64,000 nt of DNA from Dendrosporobacter quercicolus (GCF_900104455.1 NZ_FNHB01000005.1:124001-188000), one strand, 5' to 3'; shown: positions 8,541-16,747, counted from the first letter of the stretch. The notes: generated by a model not told the origin, from the letters alone. Made by a program: numbers and translations.

Positions 8541-8570
8541 AGTATAGCAGGCCAGGGCGGTTTTTGTCAA
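8541..8570 (-). promoter_or_regulatory. Sigma-A promoter of the T-box/ECF operon
   Basis: On the minus strand a perfect -35 TTGACA (8570-8565) and a TATACT -10 (8546-8541) are separated by 18 bp. The T-box leader begins immediately downstream. Confidence 0.8.
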
Positions 8571-8623
8571 TGCCTAATTCGCCGTTTGCCGCGCGTTTGC
8601 AAAAATTGCCTTTGTCCCGGCCG

Positions 8624-9310
8624 CTACAAGAAAAAAGGAATGAGAAAAGGAGCGGCAATTGCGGTGAAAATACCGGTCAGCGCCATTGCCACGCCAGCCA
8701 TCGAGCCTTGTTGTTCTCCTTCGGTGAGCGCCATCGCCACACCCTGGCCGTGGGATACCGTACCCATCGCCAGTCCGCGAATTGCGGGATTGCTGATCTT
8801 AAGACCGGTAAGCAGGGTCAAGCCGAAGATGGAGCCGAAGGTTCCGGTAGCTACCACGAAAGCGGCCGCTAAGGAGGGATCGCCGCCAGTCATTCCCGCC
8901 ACTTCAACCGCAAAGGGTATTGTGGCTGATTTAGGCGCAATTGAGGCAATCACCGTTGCGTTTAAGCCGCCCAGTTTAACAATCAGCATGGCAGTGGTAA
9001 TCGACAGCAGTGAACCGGAAACTACTCCGGCGACGATTGGCCCGGCATATTTCTTCAGCAATAACCGGTTTTTATATACCGGCACGGCCAGCGCTACGGT
9101 AGCCGGTCCCAGCAGATAGGTCATGATTTCCATTCCCGGTACATAATCGGCATGAGGTATGCCCGCGGCCAGCAAAACGCTAATGACCAGCGCCGTGCTG
9201 ACAAGCACCACATTGGCCAGCGGATGGTGAAAGCGGACAAAGACCTGGCGGCCAATGAAATAGGCGGCTATAGTGATCATGATCGTGAAAGCGGTCGTTA
9301 ACTGGTGCAT
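8624..9310 (-). CDS. lrgB: LrgB/CidB family membrane protein
   Basis: The 228-residue polytopic membrane protein matches LrgB across its length, with the conserved APKSATIPFA segment and SHGQGVAMAL near the C-terminus. LrgA/LrgB pairs modulate murein hydrolase activity and, in several species, export or import pyruvate or related small acids. The gene overlaps the upstream lrgA by 13 bp. No LytSR-type regulator is adjacent. A substrate-transport role is as likely as autolysis control. Confidence 0.9.
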   Translation of the reverse strand: MHQLTTAFTIMITIAAYFIGRQVFVRFHHPLANVVLVSTALVISVLLAAGIPHADYVPGMEIMTYLLGPATVALAVPVYKNRLLLKKYAGPIVAGVVSGSLLSITTAMLIVKLGGLNATVIASIAPKSATIPFAVEVAGMTGGDPSLAAAFVVATGTFGSIFGLTLLTGLKISNPAIRGLAMGTVSHGQGVAMALTEGEQQGSMAGVAMALTGIFTAIAAPFLIPFFL

Positions 9311-9657
9311 CGGCTTTTCCTCCCTGCCATTTTTTGGCCGAGGCGGCCAATGACAAAAAACGGCACTGCCGCTCCGGCAATAATGGCTGCCGCCAGAATA
9401 AAGCCGTTGCTCCGGAATAAGCCGCCCCAGTTCATTAGCCCGACAGCAATCGGAATAAAGAAAAAGAGCATATGTTTTAACAAAAAGTCGGTGGCCAGCT
9501 GAATGTGCTGTAGTTTAATGATGCCGGCGGATAATAGAACAAAGAGCAGCAGCATGCCGGCGACGGTGCCTGGTACCGGCAGGCGCAGCCAAAGGACAAT
9601 TTGGCTGCCAGTCCAGTAAACCAGGCATAGTAATAAGAGCTGTCCGAAAAATTGCAT
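9298..9657 (-). CDS. lrgA: LrgA/CidA family holin-like protein
   Basis: The 119-residue protein has four predicted membrane helices and the family pattern LRLPVPGTVAGMLLLFVLL, followed by a FFIPIAVGLM segment. It is the small partner of LrgB, encoded upstream and overlapping it by 13 bp. The region upstream (9658-9758) carries only an AT-rich stretch and a possible ribosome site. Confidence 0.9.
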   Translation of the reverse strand: MQFFGQLLLLCLVYWTGSQIVLWLRLPVPGTVAGMLLLFVLLSAGIIKLQHIQLATDFLLKHMLFFFIPIAVGLMNWGGLFRSNGFILAAAIIAGAAVPFFVIGRLGQKMAGRKSRCTS

Positions 9658-9758
9658 TAATTTTTTAATGGCCGTTCCCTCCTTATGGATAAGTCAGCTA
9701 TTCGCCAAATGACCTCCGGTCAAAAAACTGTAGTCAGCGGCGCAAAAATATGTCAGGC

Positions 9759-10562
9759 TTAGAGCCTGGGCGCATCGTCCGGTAAAGCAGCGCGGCGCCG
9801 GTCAGAGAAAAATCGGGTTTTGCACACCGGACAGAGGCGCAGGGCCAGCGGTTGTTCCAGACCGGCTTGCTGTAGCAGGGCATTATCGGAGAACACCGCG
9901 CCGGTTGGCCCGGCGGCAAGAACCGTTCCTTTGCCGATGACAACAGTCCGTTCACACACCTCCAGTGCCAGCTCAAGGTCATGGGTGGCAATTATTTTCG
10001 TATGACGAAAGGTTTTCAGCAGGTTGATCAACTGACGGCGGGCCAGCGGGTCCAGCGCTGCCGTCGGTTCGTCCAGCACTAAAATGGCTGGCTCCATGGA
10101 GAGAACTGCGGCAACGGCTACTGCCCGCTTCTGCCCGCCGGACAGGCGGTAGGCCGGCCGGTCTTTTAAGCTTAGCGCGCCTACGGCTGAAAGCGCCGCC
10201 GTAACCCGCGCCGCAGTTTCGGCCGGAGATAGTCCCAGGTTAAGCGGCCCAAAAGCAACATCCTCATAGACGGTTGGCATAAAGAGCTGGTCATCAGGAT
10301 TTTGAAACACCATGCCGACCAGCCGGCGAATGTGCGGTAAGTTTTCCGGGGTTACTGTGTATTCGCCGATCGCAACCGCGCCGCTTTGCGGCGACAGCAG
10401 TCCGTTCAGGTGGGATAACAGGGTGGTTTTCCCGGAGCCATTGGCGCCGACAATGGCAACCGATTCGCCCTGCTCAATATGCAAAGAGAGCTGATTTAAG
10501 GCCGTTGTGCCGTCCGGATAAGTATAATGTACGGCGGATAAGTCAATTGCACCATGGCTCAT
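9759..10562 (-). CDS. cbiO: Cobalt/nickel ECF transporter ATPase CbiO
   Basis: ABC ATPase of 267 residues, last gene of a cbiM-cbiQ-cbiO operon. Walker A is GANGSGKTT, the Q-loop lies in MVFQNPDDQLF, the signature is LSGGQKRAV, Walker B is ILVLDEPTAALD, and the H-loop is IATHDLE. It powers Co2+ or Ni2+ import through CbiMQ. Unusually, the C-terminus adds about 30 residues with a CPVC pair (LRLCPVCKTRFF), a possible metal-binding knuckle. The start overlaps the cbiQ stop by 4 bp. Confidence 0.92.
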   Translation of the reverse strand: MSHGAIDLSAVHYTYPDGTTALNQLSLHIEQGESVAIVGANGSGKTTLLSHLNGLLSPQSGAVAIGEYTVTPENLPHIRRLVGMVFQNPDDQLFMPTVYEDVAFGPLNLGLSPAETAARVTAALSAVGALSLKDRPAYRLSGGQKRAVAVAAVLSMEPAILVLDEPTAALDPLARRQLINLLKTFRHTKIIATHDLELALEVCERTVVIGKGTVLAAGPTGAVFSDNALLQQAGLEQPLALRLCPVCKTRFFSDRRRAALPDDAPRL

Positions 10563-11371
10563 TTGAATACCTCCAGCAGTAAGCGGCCTAAAGCCTGCGG
10601 AATATTGGCAAACCGGCAGAGGATGAAAAAGGAGCTCCAGCCCGCCAGATACAGGGTATCCCGGCGCTGCCAGACTCCGGTGTGCAGCAGGCGGATTTCG
10701 CCATCAAAGCCCCGGCACAGCATGGCCTGATAAATTCGCTTGGCCCGTTCCAGCGTCCTAAGCAGCAGTTGCCCCGGCAGTGACCCCCAGGCCTGATAGT
10801 GAATGCCTTTACGAGCGGGCGCGCGCAGCTGATAGGCCAGGGTAAGCCGATAGACTTCTTCAATCAGCACCTGCAGGTAGCGGTACATAAAAAGCAGCTG
10901 GACAACGAGCGGCTTGGGCGCACCCAGCCGCAGCAAAGCCAGTCCAATGGAATTGAGGCCTGTTGTCGCCACCAGGATCAAAGCTGCAGATACAGTCAGA
11001 GCCAGCTTTAGCACAATGGACAAAAACGAAATCCAGCCGCCGGAGATGATAACCGGGCCCAGGGCGGCGAGCGCAGTCTGGTCTAACAGCGGGTTAAATA
11101 AACCGATACCGACGATGAAGGGGGCAGCGGCCAGCAGTCGCTTCAGGATGCTGCTGTAAGGTAAATTTCCTAAGCTTATTAATATGATCGGATAAAAAAA
11201 GAAGGGCGTCAGACCGCTTAGTTCATATTTGGAAAAAGAGGTTACCGCCAGGACAAAAACAATTGTCGTCAATACTTTGGCGCTTCCGGTCAGGCGGTGA
11301 ATAAAGGTCTGCTGGGCGGCCAGTTCATCAAGCTGGCGTAAGTCCAGCAAATGGGCTGCTAGCTTTAGCAT
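10559..11371 (-). CDS. cbiQ: Cobalt/nickel ECF transporter transmembrane subunit CbiQ
   Basis: The 270-residue EcfT-family protein has about five hydrophobic segments and the two coupling motifs AYQLRAPAR and AMLCRGFDGE that contact CbiO. It links the substrate-binding CbiM to the ATPase. The gene lies between cbiM (ending about 100 bp upstream) and cbiO (4-bp overlap). Confidence 0.92.
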   Translation of the reverse strand: MLKLAAHLLDLRQLDELAAQQTFIHRLTGSAKVLTTIVFVLAVTSFSKYELSGLTPFFFYPIILISLGNLPYSSILKRLLAAAPFIVGIGLFNPLLDQTALAALGPVIISGGWISFLSIVLKLALTVSAALILVATTGLNSIGLALLRLGAPKPLVVQLLFMYRYLQVLIEEVYRLTLAYQLRAPARKGIHYQAWGSLPGQLLLRTLERAKRIYQAMLCRGFDGEIRLLHTGVWQRRDTLYLAGWSSFFILCRFANIPQALGRLLLEVFK

Positions 11372-11470
11372 AATAAGCCTCTTTTCATTGAGCGCTGGGC
11401 AGGGCGGCTGAAAACCACACAGAAAACAACTTGCAAGGCGGGCAATGCAGCCTGTATTTTCCGCTGACGC

Positions 11471-12502
11471 TCAGTGTTTTGCCGCAAGACGGAGGACTTT
11501 GCCTATCGTCAGGGCCAAAATAAGGGTGATCAGCGAACCGGTAATGCCTGCAACTGATTTTCCGGCATCGACGGACGGCCAGGCTGTCTGCTCGGGTTGA
11601 ACTGCGGCCGGCTCGGCCACGACGTCCCCAGGCTTGAAATTATAGTCTGGCAGAAAGGCGATGGTTTGCTGTACTTCAGCCAGATAGCCATGTACAGCAT
11701 TCGTTGCCGTTAATTCTTCCAGGCCGCTGGTTGCGGTAATTGACCATTCCAAACCGTCGGGGTTGACGGAAGCAAACCAGGATAGCGCGCCGGCGGCAAC
11801 TACCGTTAAGATCAGTAACACCAGCAAAACTTTTCGGGCGGGAGCGGTCGCAAGGGGGCGGTCATTTCCCGCAAGAATATCCGGAGACTGCCGGTAGACA
11901 AAGCCCACTACCGCTGCGATTACTAGTCCCTCAATTAACCCAATCGCCAGATGAATGGGCTGCATAAGTAAAGCGAAGGCCGAAAAGGGCAATTCAGTTA
12001 TGCCTGAAACGAGCGTCTGCAGCACTACGCTGAATGCACCCAGCTGCAGGCTGATTACCGCTGCCGCAACTGAGCCCCGGGTCAGGCGGCCCGGCGAGGG
12101 GCTGGAGCCGGCCAGCGGCTGGTAAATGAAGGGGTAAGCAATATAACAGGGGATAAAGCCCATGTTGAAAATGTTGCACCCCAGCGCCAGTAAACCTCCA
12201 TCGGCAAAAAGCAGCGCCTGCACAGCCAGGATGGAGGCTATGGTCAGAAAGGCGGCATGGGGGCCAAGTAAGATCGCCAGCAACAGCCCACCCCCGATGT
12301 GACCGCTGGAGCCTGTTCCAGGTATGGTAAAATTAATCATCTGGGCCGCGAATACAAATGCGCCCAAAACACCCATCAGGGGAATCTTTTGTTCGTCAGG
12401 TTCCTGTTTTACCCTGTTGGCCGCATAAACGGTCAAGCCTGCTGTTACCGCCCACATGGCTCCTCCGGCAACCGGTGAAATGAGAGCATCCGCCATATGC
12501 AT
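11471..12502 (-). CDS. cbiM: Cobalt/nickel ECF S component CbiM fused to a PDGLE (CbiN-like) domain
   Basis: The start is chosen at ATG 12502 because CbiM proteins begin MHMADAL, where the N-terminal amine, His2 and nearby residues coordinate the metal; AAGGAG lies 12 bases upstream. The mature protein has 343 residues. About 220 residues of CbiM with six to seven helices are followed by a PDGLE-type region near residue 248 (NPDGLEWSI) and a final membrane helix, so the usually separate CbiN function is fused. Whether the metal is Co2+ or Ni2+ cannot be told; nearby cobalamin genes are absent. Confidence 0.92.
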   Translation of the reverse strand: MHMADALISPVAGGAMWAVTAGLTVYAANRVKQEPDEQKIPLMGVLGAFVFAAQMINFTIPGTGSSGHIGGGLLLAILLGPHAAFLTIASILAVQALLFADGGLLALGCNIFNMGFIPCYIAYPFIYQPLAGSSPSPGRLTRGSVAAAVISLQLGAFSVVLQTLVSGITELPFSAFALLMQPIHLAIGLIEGLVIAAVVGFVYRQSPDILAGNDRPLATAPARKVLLVLLILTVVAAGALSWFASVNPDGLEWSITATSGLEELTATNAVHGYLAEVQQTIAFLPDYNFKPGDVVAEPAAVQPEQTAWPSVDAGKSVAGITGSLITLILALTIGKVLRLAAKH

Positions 12503-12720
12503 AATGATTGACCACTCCTTAAGTCTTGGGCGAACGGCGCCCGGATTTAAAGTAAAAATAAGACCACGCAAGCAAAGCCCCTAACGTACGGGAACAAAGC
12601 TTCGGAGTCGGGGCGGCCTGCATGGCCGCATGACGAACCGGTATGCATTTTATGTATGGTGATAGTGCTTCGCTGTACTTGCACATTATCCTGCTTGACC
12701 TTGAGAAATAAAGAAGTTCA
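12503..12720 (-). other. Leader region of the cbi operon, structure not assigned
   Basis: About 220 bases precede cbiM. On the minus strand they contain a CGGCC/GGCCG hairpin (12613-12628), a longer pairing between GCCCC near 12615 and GGGGC near 12576, and a small GGGCG/CGCCC hairpin (12528-12542) just before the ribosome site. Metal-uptake operons often carry NiCo or cobalamin riboswitches here, but I find neither the B12 box nor the NiCo consensus. Confidence 0.3.
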
Positions 12721-12749
12721 GCCAAAGATAACTGAACTTAAACATAAAA

Positions 12750-12779
12750 AAGGTGAACAAGCTGAGCGCTGTTCACCTT
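12750..12779 (-). terminator. Intrinsic terminator downstream of carD
   Basis: A perfect 10-bp stem (12750-12759 with 12770-12779) and 10-nt loop is followed on the minus strand by a T-rich run. It lies about 80 bases past the carD stop; the bases between hold nothing recognisable except the inverted repeat at the stop codon. Confidence 0.85.
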
Positions 12780-12840
12780 GCAGGCAGGGCAGCCAATTGT
12801 TAGCGAACCGGGAATTTAATAATAGTTTTAATTTAGACGA

Positions 12841-12865
12841 CACTAGTACCTGATCAGTACTAGTG
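12841..12865. repeat. Perfect inverted repeat over the carD stop codon
   Basis: CACTAGTAC and GTACTAGTG (12841-12849, 12857-12865) flank CTGATCA; the carD TAG stop at 12862-12860 lies inside the right arm. No T-run follows, so it is not a normal terminator. It may stabilise the 3' end of the mRNA or bind a protein. Confidence 0.6.
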
Positions 12866-13342
12866 CATGTTGATTACCTGATCCAGGAGGTCAGATGCCT
12901 GTTCTAACGGAATATCCTTGACAAGGACAACCTCGCTGAGCAGAATCTGCCGGGCGTTATCCAGCATATTTTTATCGGTTATCCCAAGCTTTTTGCGGTT
13001 GGCAATTCTGACTAAATCCCGGATAACCTCGGCTCCTTCGTAAATGTCGCCACTTTTTAGTTTGACTATATCCCGGCGGTAACGTTGATTATCGCGGCAG
13101 GATGTATCCGTCTCGCCATTATGGAACGTTGTTAGCACGTTGTCCAGCAGATCGGGCTCGACAATCGGACGTATTCCCAGTGTTTCAATTTTATCGACAG
13201 GGATCGATACTTGCATGTTTCGATGAAGGATGTTCATGATGTAATATAGGTTGGTTTCACCCAGGATATCCCGCTCTTCAATTGCTGTAATTACACAGCC
13301 GCCCTGCATCGGATAAAAAATTTTATCGCCTATTTGAAACAT
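12860..13342 (-). CDS. CarD family transcriptional regulator
   Basis: The 160-residue protein starts MFQIGDKIFYPMQGGCVITAIEE, the RNA-polymerase-interacting Tudor-like domain of CarD/CdnL (residues about 1-60). A helical DNA-binding region follows (KSGDIYEGAEVIRDLVRI, residues about 95-115). CarD proteins bind the polymerase beta subunit and stabilise open promoter complexes, often in stress or rRNA control. A ribosome site (AAAGGGGCG) precedes the ATG. It is monocistronic, with its own terminator at 12750. Confidence 0.92.
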   Translation of the reverse strand: MFQIGDKIFYPMQGGCVITAIEERDILGETNLYYIMNILHRNMQVSIPVDKIETLGIRPIVEPDLLDNVLTTFHNGETDTSCRDNQRYRRDIVKLKSGDIYEGAEVIRDLVRIANRKKLGITDKNMLDNARQILLSEVVLVKDIPLEQASDLLDQVINMH

Positions 13343-13559
13343 GTAGTCGCCCCTTTCAATGTAATATAGACTAATTATACACTATTTTCGTCAAAAAATC
13401 AAATAACCAAATATTCTAGCATACGAAAATTATACTGTCAACAATATTCCATAAACCGGCGCACTTAGCCTGGCGCAAGCGTCAGTTTTCAGCTGAATTT
13501 TGCCGTTGCAATTTGTTACAATCCGGTTTATCAATTGTTTAGAGAGCAGGTGATTAATC

Positions 13560-13690
13560 ATTGCTTGGCAGGAACCGCTTTATTATTTACGGGCGGCGGT
13601 ACGAGTTTCGCAGCAGGCCGGAGACCATGGCAACAGGCCATTTGGGGCAATTCTGGTAAATGCTGACGGCGAAGTTGTGCTGGAGCTGTT
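13560..13690 (+). pseudogene. Remnant of a guanine/cytosine deaminase-type gene (N-terminal fragment)
   Basis: From an ATT codon preceded by AGCAGGTG, the frame encodes AWQEPLYYLRAAVR and then GNRPFGAILVNADGEVVLE, the N-terminus of nucleoside deaminases such as GuaD. The HAE and PCxxC zinc motifs that should follow are absent: homology stops near 13690 and the frame ends at 13865 within unrelated sequence. At least 300 bp have been lost. A 23-codon ORF (ATG 13709, AAAGGA upstream) follows the break, probably by chance. Confidence 0.65.
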
Positions 13691-13772
13691 TATTTTACAA
13701 AGGATAATTTTACATGAAACCTGGCCTGGTGGCTGCAATGGCAGCCGGGGCCAGATGGGGACTCTGGAAAAT

Positions 13773-13816
13773 GGAAGAAGCTTAACGCCGCCGGCGTTAA
13801 GCTTCTTCCGTTTTTT
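13773..13816. terminator. Bidirectional terminator, 18-bp palindromic arms
   Basis: GGAAGAAGCTTAACGCCG (13773-13790) is perfectly repeated inverted at 13792-13809, followed on the plus strand by T6. On the minus strand it contains the stop codon of the MscS gene, so it serves the convergent units. Confidence 0.8.
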
Positions 13817-14948
13817 CCGGCTGCGCTGTTTTTTCGCCGCCGGACCGGATGACTTCCAGAGGTGAGGAAAAATAATTGCGGGTTCGCGGTATGGCAATTT
13901 CTACGCCTTCTTCCTCCAGGATCTGCATAATCAGAAAATTGACTTCCTGCTTAATGTTTAAGTATTCCTCCCAGACAATGGTTGTGGTAAAAAAATAGAG
14001 GAATATGGTAAGGGAGTTATCGCCAAAGGTGTCGAATTTAACAAATATCATCTTATTATCAATGGCCGGATGATCGACCAGCATCGTCTGAATTCGGCTG
14101 ACGCATTGCTGCAAGGCTTGGCTGGGGGTATCATAGCTGACATTCAGGTTAAAGGTAATCCGGCGCAGCTTGCGTTTGGTAAAATTGACAATCGGGGCGT
14201 TGATCAGACTGGCATTCGGCACGGTTACCAGGGCCTGCTCAAAAGTGCGAATTTTGGTGCTGCGAAAGTTGATGTCTTCAATGGTGCCTTCGACGTCGGG
14301 GGTTTTAATCCAGTCGCCAATCCCAAAAGGCTTATCGGTAATAATGACAATCCCGGAAAAAATATTGGCCAGCATATCTTTGGCCGCCAGGGCAAACGCC
14401 AGCCCGCCCAAGCCCAGCCCGGCGATAAAACCGTTGACATCATAGCCCCAGTTGCTGGCGACAACCACAAAGGCCAGGGCAACAATTAAAAACCGGATGA
14501 CCTTGGAGAAGAAGGGAATCAGGATTTTATCAACGCTGGCGCCAAGCAGGCGTTCCAGTTCGGCGGTATCGTCGCCGTAGATTTTAATCAGGCCGTGAAG
14601 ACCCTGGGTCAGGAAAACCACAATGAATGAACTGAGTATGCGGTTGAGCAACGGTTCATAACCGAGCGGCAGGTAATTCTTGGCGGCAAAATACAAGCCC
14701 AGCATGGCCATGATATTCATGGCCGGGCGACGGCAGGCTGTTGACAAATAACTCTGCGTATCCACCCGCTCGTTGCTGGTCATTTTTGCCAGAAGATATA
14801 CGGTGTAATCGGCAAACCGCTTGCGCAGCAGCCAGAATGCGGCCAAAATCACGATGGATAAGACTAAGCGGTGCAAATGGCCGTAGCTTAGCAGATAGTC
14901 AAGCTGTTGCCGGAAATTGGCTAATAAAGGCTCCCAGGTGTAATCCAT
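13797..14948 (-). CDS. MscS-family mechanosensitive ion channel
   Basis: Starting at ATG 14948, with AAGGAGG 7 bases upstream, the protein has 383 residues. Three to four N-terminal membrane helices lead to the pore-lining TM3 region (GFIAGLGLGGLAFALAAKDMLANIFSG, residues about 180-207), which is rich in Gly and Ala. The beta domain follows with DKPFGIGDWI and GTIEDINFRSTKIRTFEQALVTVPN. It opens on membrane tension to release solutes during hypo-osmotic shock. The last residues are charged (EKTEEA) and are encoded inside the shared terminator palindrome. Confidence 0.92.
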   Translation of the reverse strand: MDYTWEPLLANFRQQLDYLLSYGHLHRLVLSIVILAAFWLLRKRFADYTVYLLAKMTSNERVDTQSYLSTACRRPAMNIMAMLGLYFAAKNYLPLGYEPLLNRILSSFIVVFLTQGLHGLIKIYGDDTAELERLLGASVDKILIPFFSKVIRFLIVALAFVVVASNWGYDVNGFIAGLGLGGLAFALAAKDMLANIFSGIVIITDKPFGIGDWIKTPDVEGTIEDINFRSTKIRTFEQALVTVPNASLINAPIVNFTKRKLRRITFNLNVSYDTPSQALQQCVSRIQTMLVDHPAIDNKMIFVKFDTFGDNSLTIFLYFFTTTIVWEEYLNIKQEVNFLIMQILEEEGVEIAIPRTRNYFSSPLEVIRSGGEKTAQPEKTEEA

Positions 14949-15180
14949 AGCGTTCCTCCTTGGAGAAGTATCTATCATTATTTTAATAGCTCGCTCCGGG
15001 AGATGCAACCGGCCGGCCGGTTTTCCGGCAGCTATCATTAAAATTTGCAAAAAAATCAGCAGCTTTGCAGGTTTTCATTTTTTCATGGTTGAATACATAT
15101 TGACATCATCGCCTGGCATTCAGGGGTGGTGCAGTAATGACGCGCGGTACTAGAAAAAGATATAGATGGAGAATGCAGAC

Positions 15181-16548
15181 ATGTTTGATATCGTGATCAA
15201 GGATGGAATACTGATTGACCCGGAAGCACTGACCAGGCGTACCGGCAGTGTCGGGATTCAGGCAGGCAAAATTGCGGCGGTAACGCAGAGCGAAATTTGC
15301 GGCAAGCAGGAAATTAATGCGGCCGGCCGTATTGTTGCGCCGGGATTCATCGACATTCACGGTCACGTTGACCTTGACGCCTATTGCGGTGAACTGTCCC
15401 TGCGCCAGGGGATAACGACCACCATTGGCGGCAACTGCGGCTTTAGCCCGCTGGATGTCGAGGCGTTTTTCAGCGCTCATGAAAAAAATGGCTTTATCAT
15501 TAATCAGGCTGAAATGATCGGCCATTCGATCAGTTTACGGGAAACTGTTGGCGCAGTTGATCCTCTTAAGCCTGCTACCCCTCAGCAATTGAGCCGGATG
15601 GAAGCTATGGTGGAAAAGGCGTTTGAAGCCGGGGCCTGCGGATTGTCCCTGGGACTGGCCTATGCGCCGGGCAGTTCAAATGAAGAAGTGTATCATTTGA
15701 GCAGGCTGGCGGCCCGTTATGGCCGGATTGTAGCCGTAGATACCAGAATGCGTACCGGAATTGATATGTATTCGCTGGTAGAGGCGGTTGACATTGCCCG
15801 GCAAACCGGAGCCCGGATTCAAATATCGCATTTGGTTTATCAATATGGCACCGGGGTGGTTGACGAGGCTTTGGCTGTCATTAACCGGGCCAGAGCGGAC
15901 GGGTTGGATATCCGGTTTGACAGCGGCATGTACACCCAGTGGGCCACCCATATCGGGGCGGTACTGTTTGATGAGGATTCAATGGCTGTCAATGGCTGGC
16001 GGCTGGAGGACATCCTGGTGATTACCGGAAAATACAACGGCCGGCGTCTAACCATGGACATCTACCGCGAGCTTAGAACGACGGCCCCGCATACGGCGGT
16101 GGTCGTGTTTACCGGCGTGGAAGAAGAAATCTATCTGGCGCTCAGCCATCCCTACGGAATGCCTTCCACTGACACCGGGCCTTATGCGCCGGGCGAGGGT
16201 CACCCGCAAATTGCCGGCAGTTTCCCCCGCTATTTCCGGCAAATGGTTGGCGAACGGTACGAACTGACCATTATGGAGGCTGTGCGTAAAGCTACGCTTT
16301 TGCCGGCGGAGACGCTGGGTTTTCCTGCCAAGGGCCGGCTCCGGGCCGGCATGGATGCCGATTTAGTCGTCTTTGATATGAAGACCATTATGGACAAGGC
16401 CGAATTTGGCCTGCCCAATGCCAAACCGGAAGGAATCGACTATGTATTGGTTAACGGCAGACTGGCCCTGGACAAAGGGCGGCTGGTTGAAAGCACCGCC
16501 GGCCAGGCTGTCAGATGCCATAAGCCGGTTTATGACTATCAGATATAA
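15181..16548 (+). CDS. N-acyl-D-amino-acid deacylase-like amidohydrolase
   Basis: The start at 15181 is preferred because GGAG lies 9 bases upstream; an ATG at 15166 is in frame. The 455-residue enzyme belongs to the D-aminoacylase branch of the amidohydrolases. GFIDIHGHVDLD gives the metal-binding H60 and H62, GGNCGFSP gives the metal-ligand cysteine near residue 86, QISHL supplies a later histidine, and the C-terminal family signature STDTG with GHPQIAGSFPR is present. It should hydrolyse N-acyl-D-amino acids or a related cyclic amide in the cytoplasm. It stands alone, so substrate is uncertain. Confidence 0.85.
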   Translation: MFDIVIKDGILIDPEALTRRTGSVGIQAGKIAAVTQSEICGKQEINAAGRIVAPGFIDIHGHVDLDAYCGELSLRQGITTTIGGNCGFSPLDVEAFFSAHEKNGFIINQAEMIGHSISLRETVGAVDPLKPATPQQLSRMEAMVEKAFEAGACGLSLGLAYAPGSSNEEVYHLSRLAARYGRIVAVDTRMRTGIDMYSLVEAVDIARQTGARIQISHLVYQYGTGVVDEALAVINRARADGLDIRFDSGMYTQWATHIGAVLFDEDSMAVNGWRLEDILVITGKYNGRRLTMDIYRELRTTAPHTAVVVFTGVEEEIYLALSHPYGMPSTDTGPYAPGEGHPQIAGSFPRYFRQMVGERYELTIMEAVRKATLLPAETLGFPAKGRLRAGMDADLVVFDMKTIMDKAEFGLPNAKPEGIDYVLVNGRLALDKGRLVESTAGQAVRCHKPVYDYQI

Positions 16549-16553
16549 TAAAC

Positions 16554-16587
16554 GGCAAGAGGCATATGGTATAATAGGCCTCTTGCC
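16554..16587 (+). terminator. Hairpin after the amidohydrolase gene, with a promoter-like loop
   Basis: A perfect 10-bp stem (16554-16563 with 16578-16587) begins 6 bases after the stop. There is no U-run directly after it. The loop contains TGGTATAAT (16567-16575), an extended -10 promoter element, so the same DNA may terminate the gene and start another transcript. Confidence 0.5.
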
Positions 16588-16747
16588 TGGTAAAAAAGGG
16601 GGACGTTGTATCCGCGTTAGCCGCGGAGGGGCTGCTGGTAGATGACCGCTAAACCCAATGGTGGCCGGTGAAATCAAATCCGGCAGTGCAGGTATCTTCA
16701 AAACCGGAATACATCAGGATATCATTCTATCCTGATGTATTCTATTC
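16582..16747 (+). ncRNA. Possible small structured RNA
   Basis: This 165-base stretch has no credible protein. It follows an extended -10 (16567-16575). It contains hairpins CCGCG/CGCGG (16609-16626) and GCCGG/CCGGC (16663-16685), and ends in a perfect 15-bp hairpin (16707-16721 with 16728-16742) followed by a weak TATTC tail. The GCCGGTGAAA...TCCGGC segment faintly recalls a cobalamin-riboswitch arm, but no B12 box or downstream sense gene exists. I do not recognise the class; a degraded element is possible. Confidence 0.3.

Noticed and set aside
8586-9119. 177-codon plus-strand ORF
   Set aside because: It is a shadow of lrgB; the lrgB frame has clear membrane-protein family motifs and a sensible neighbour overlap.
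12503-12720. Cobalamin or NiCo riboswitch before cbiM
   Set aside because: Neither the B12 box nor the NiCo conserved core is readable, so only an unassigned leader is reported.
13709-13780. 23-codon ORF with a ribosome-site-like sequence
   Set aside because: Probably a chance ORF in the scar of the deleted deaminase gene; nothing supports expression.
16582-16747. 6S RNA, SRP RNA or cobalamin riboswitch
   Set aside because: No class-defining conserved sequence was found; only a generic structured-RNA candidate is kept.
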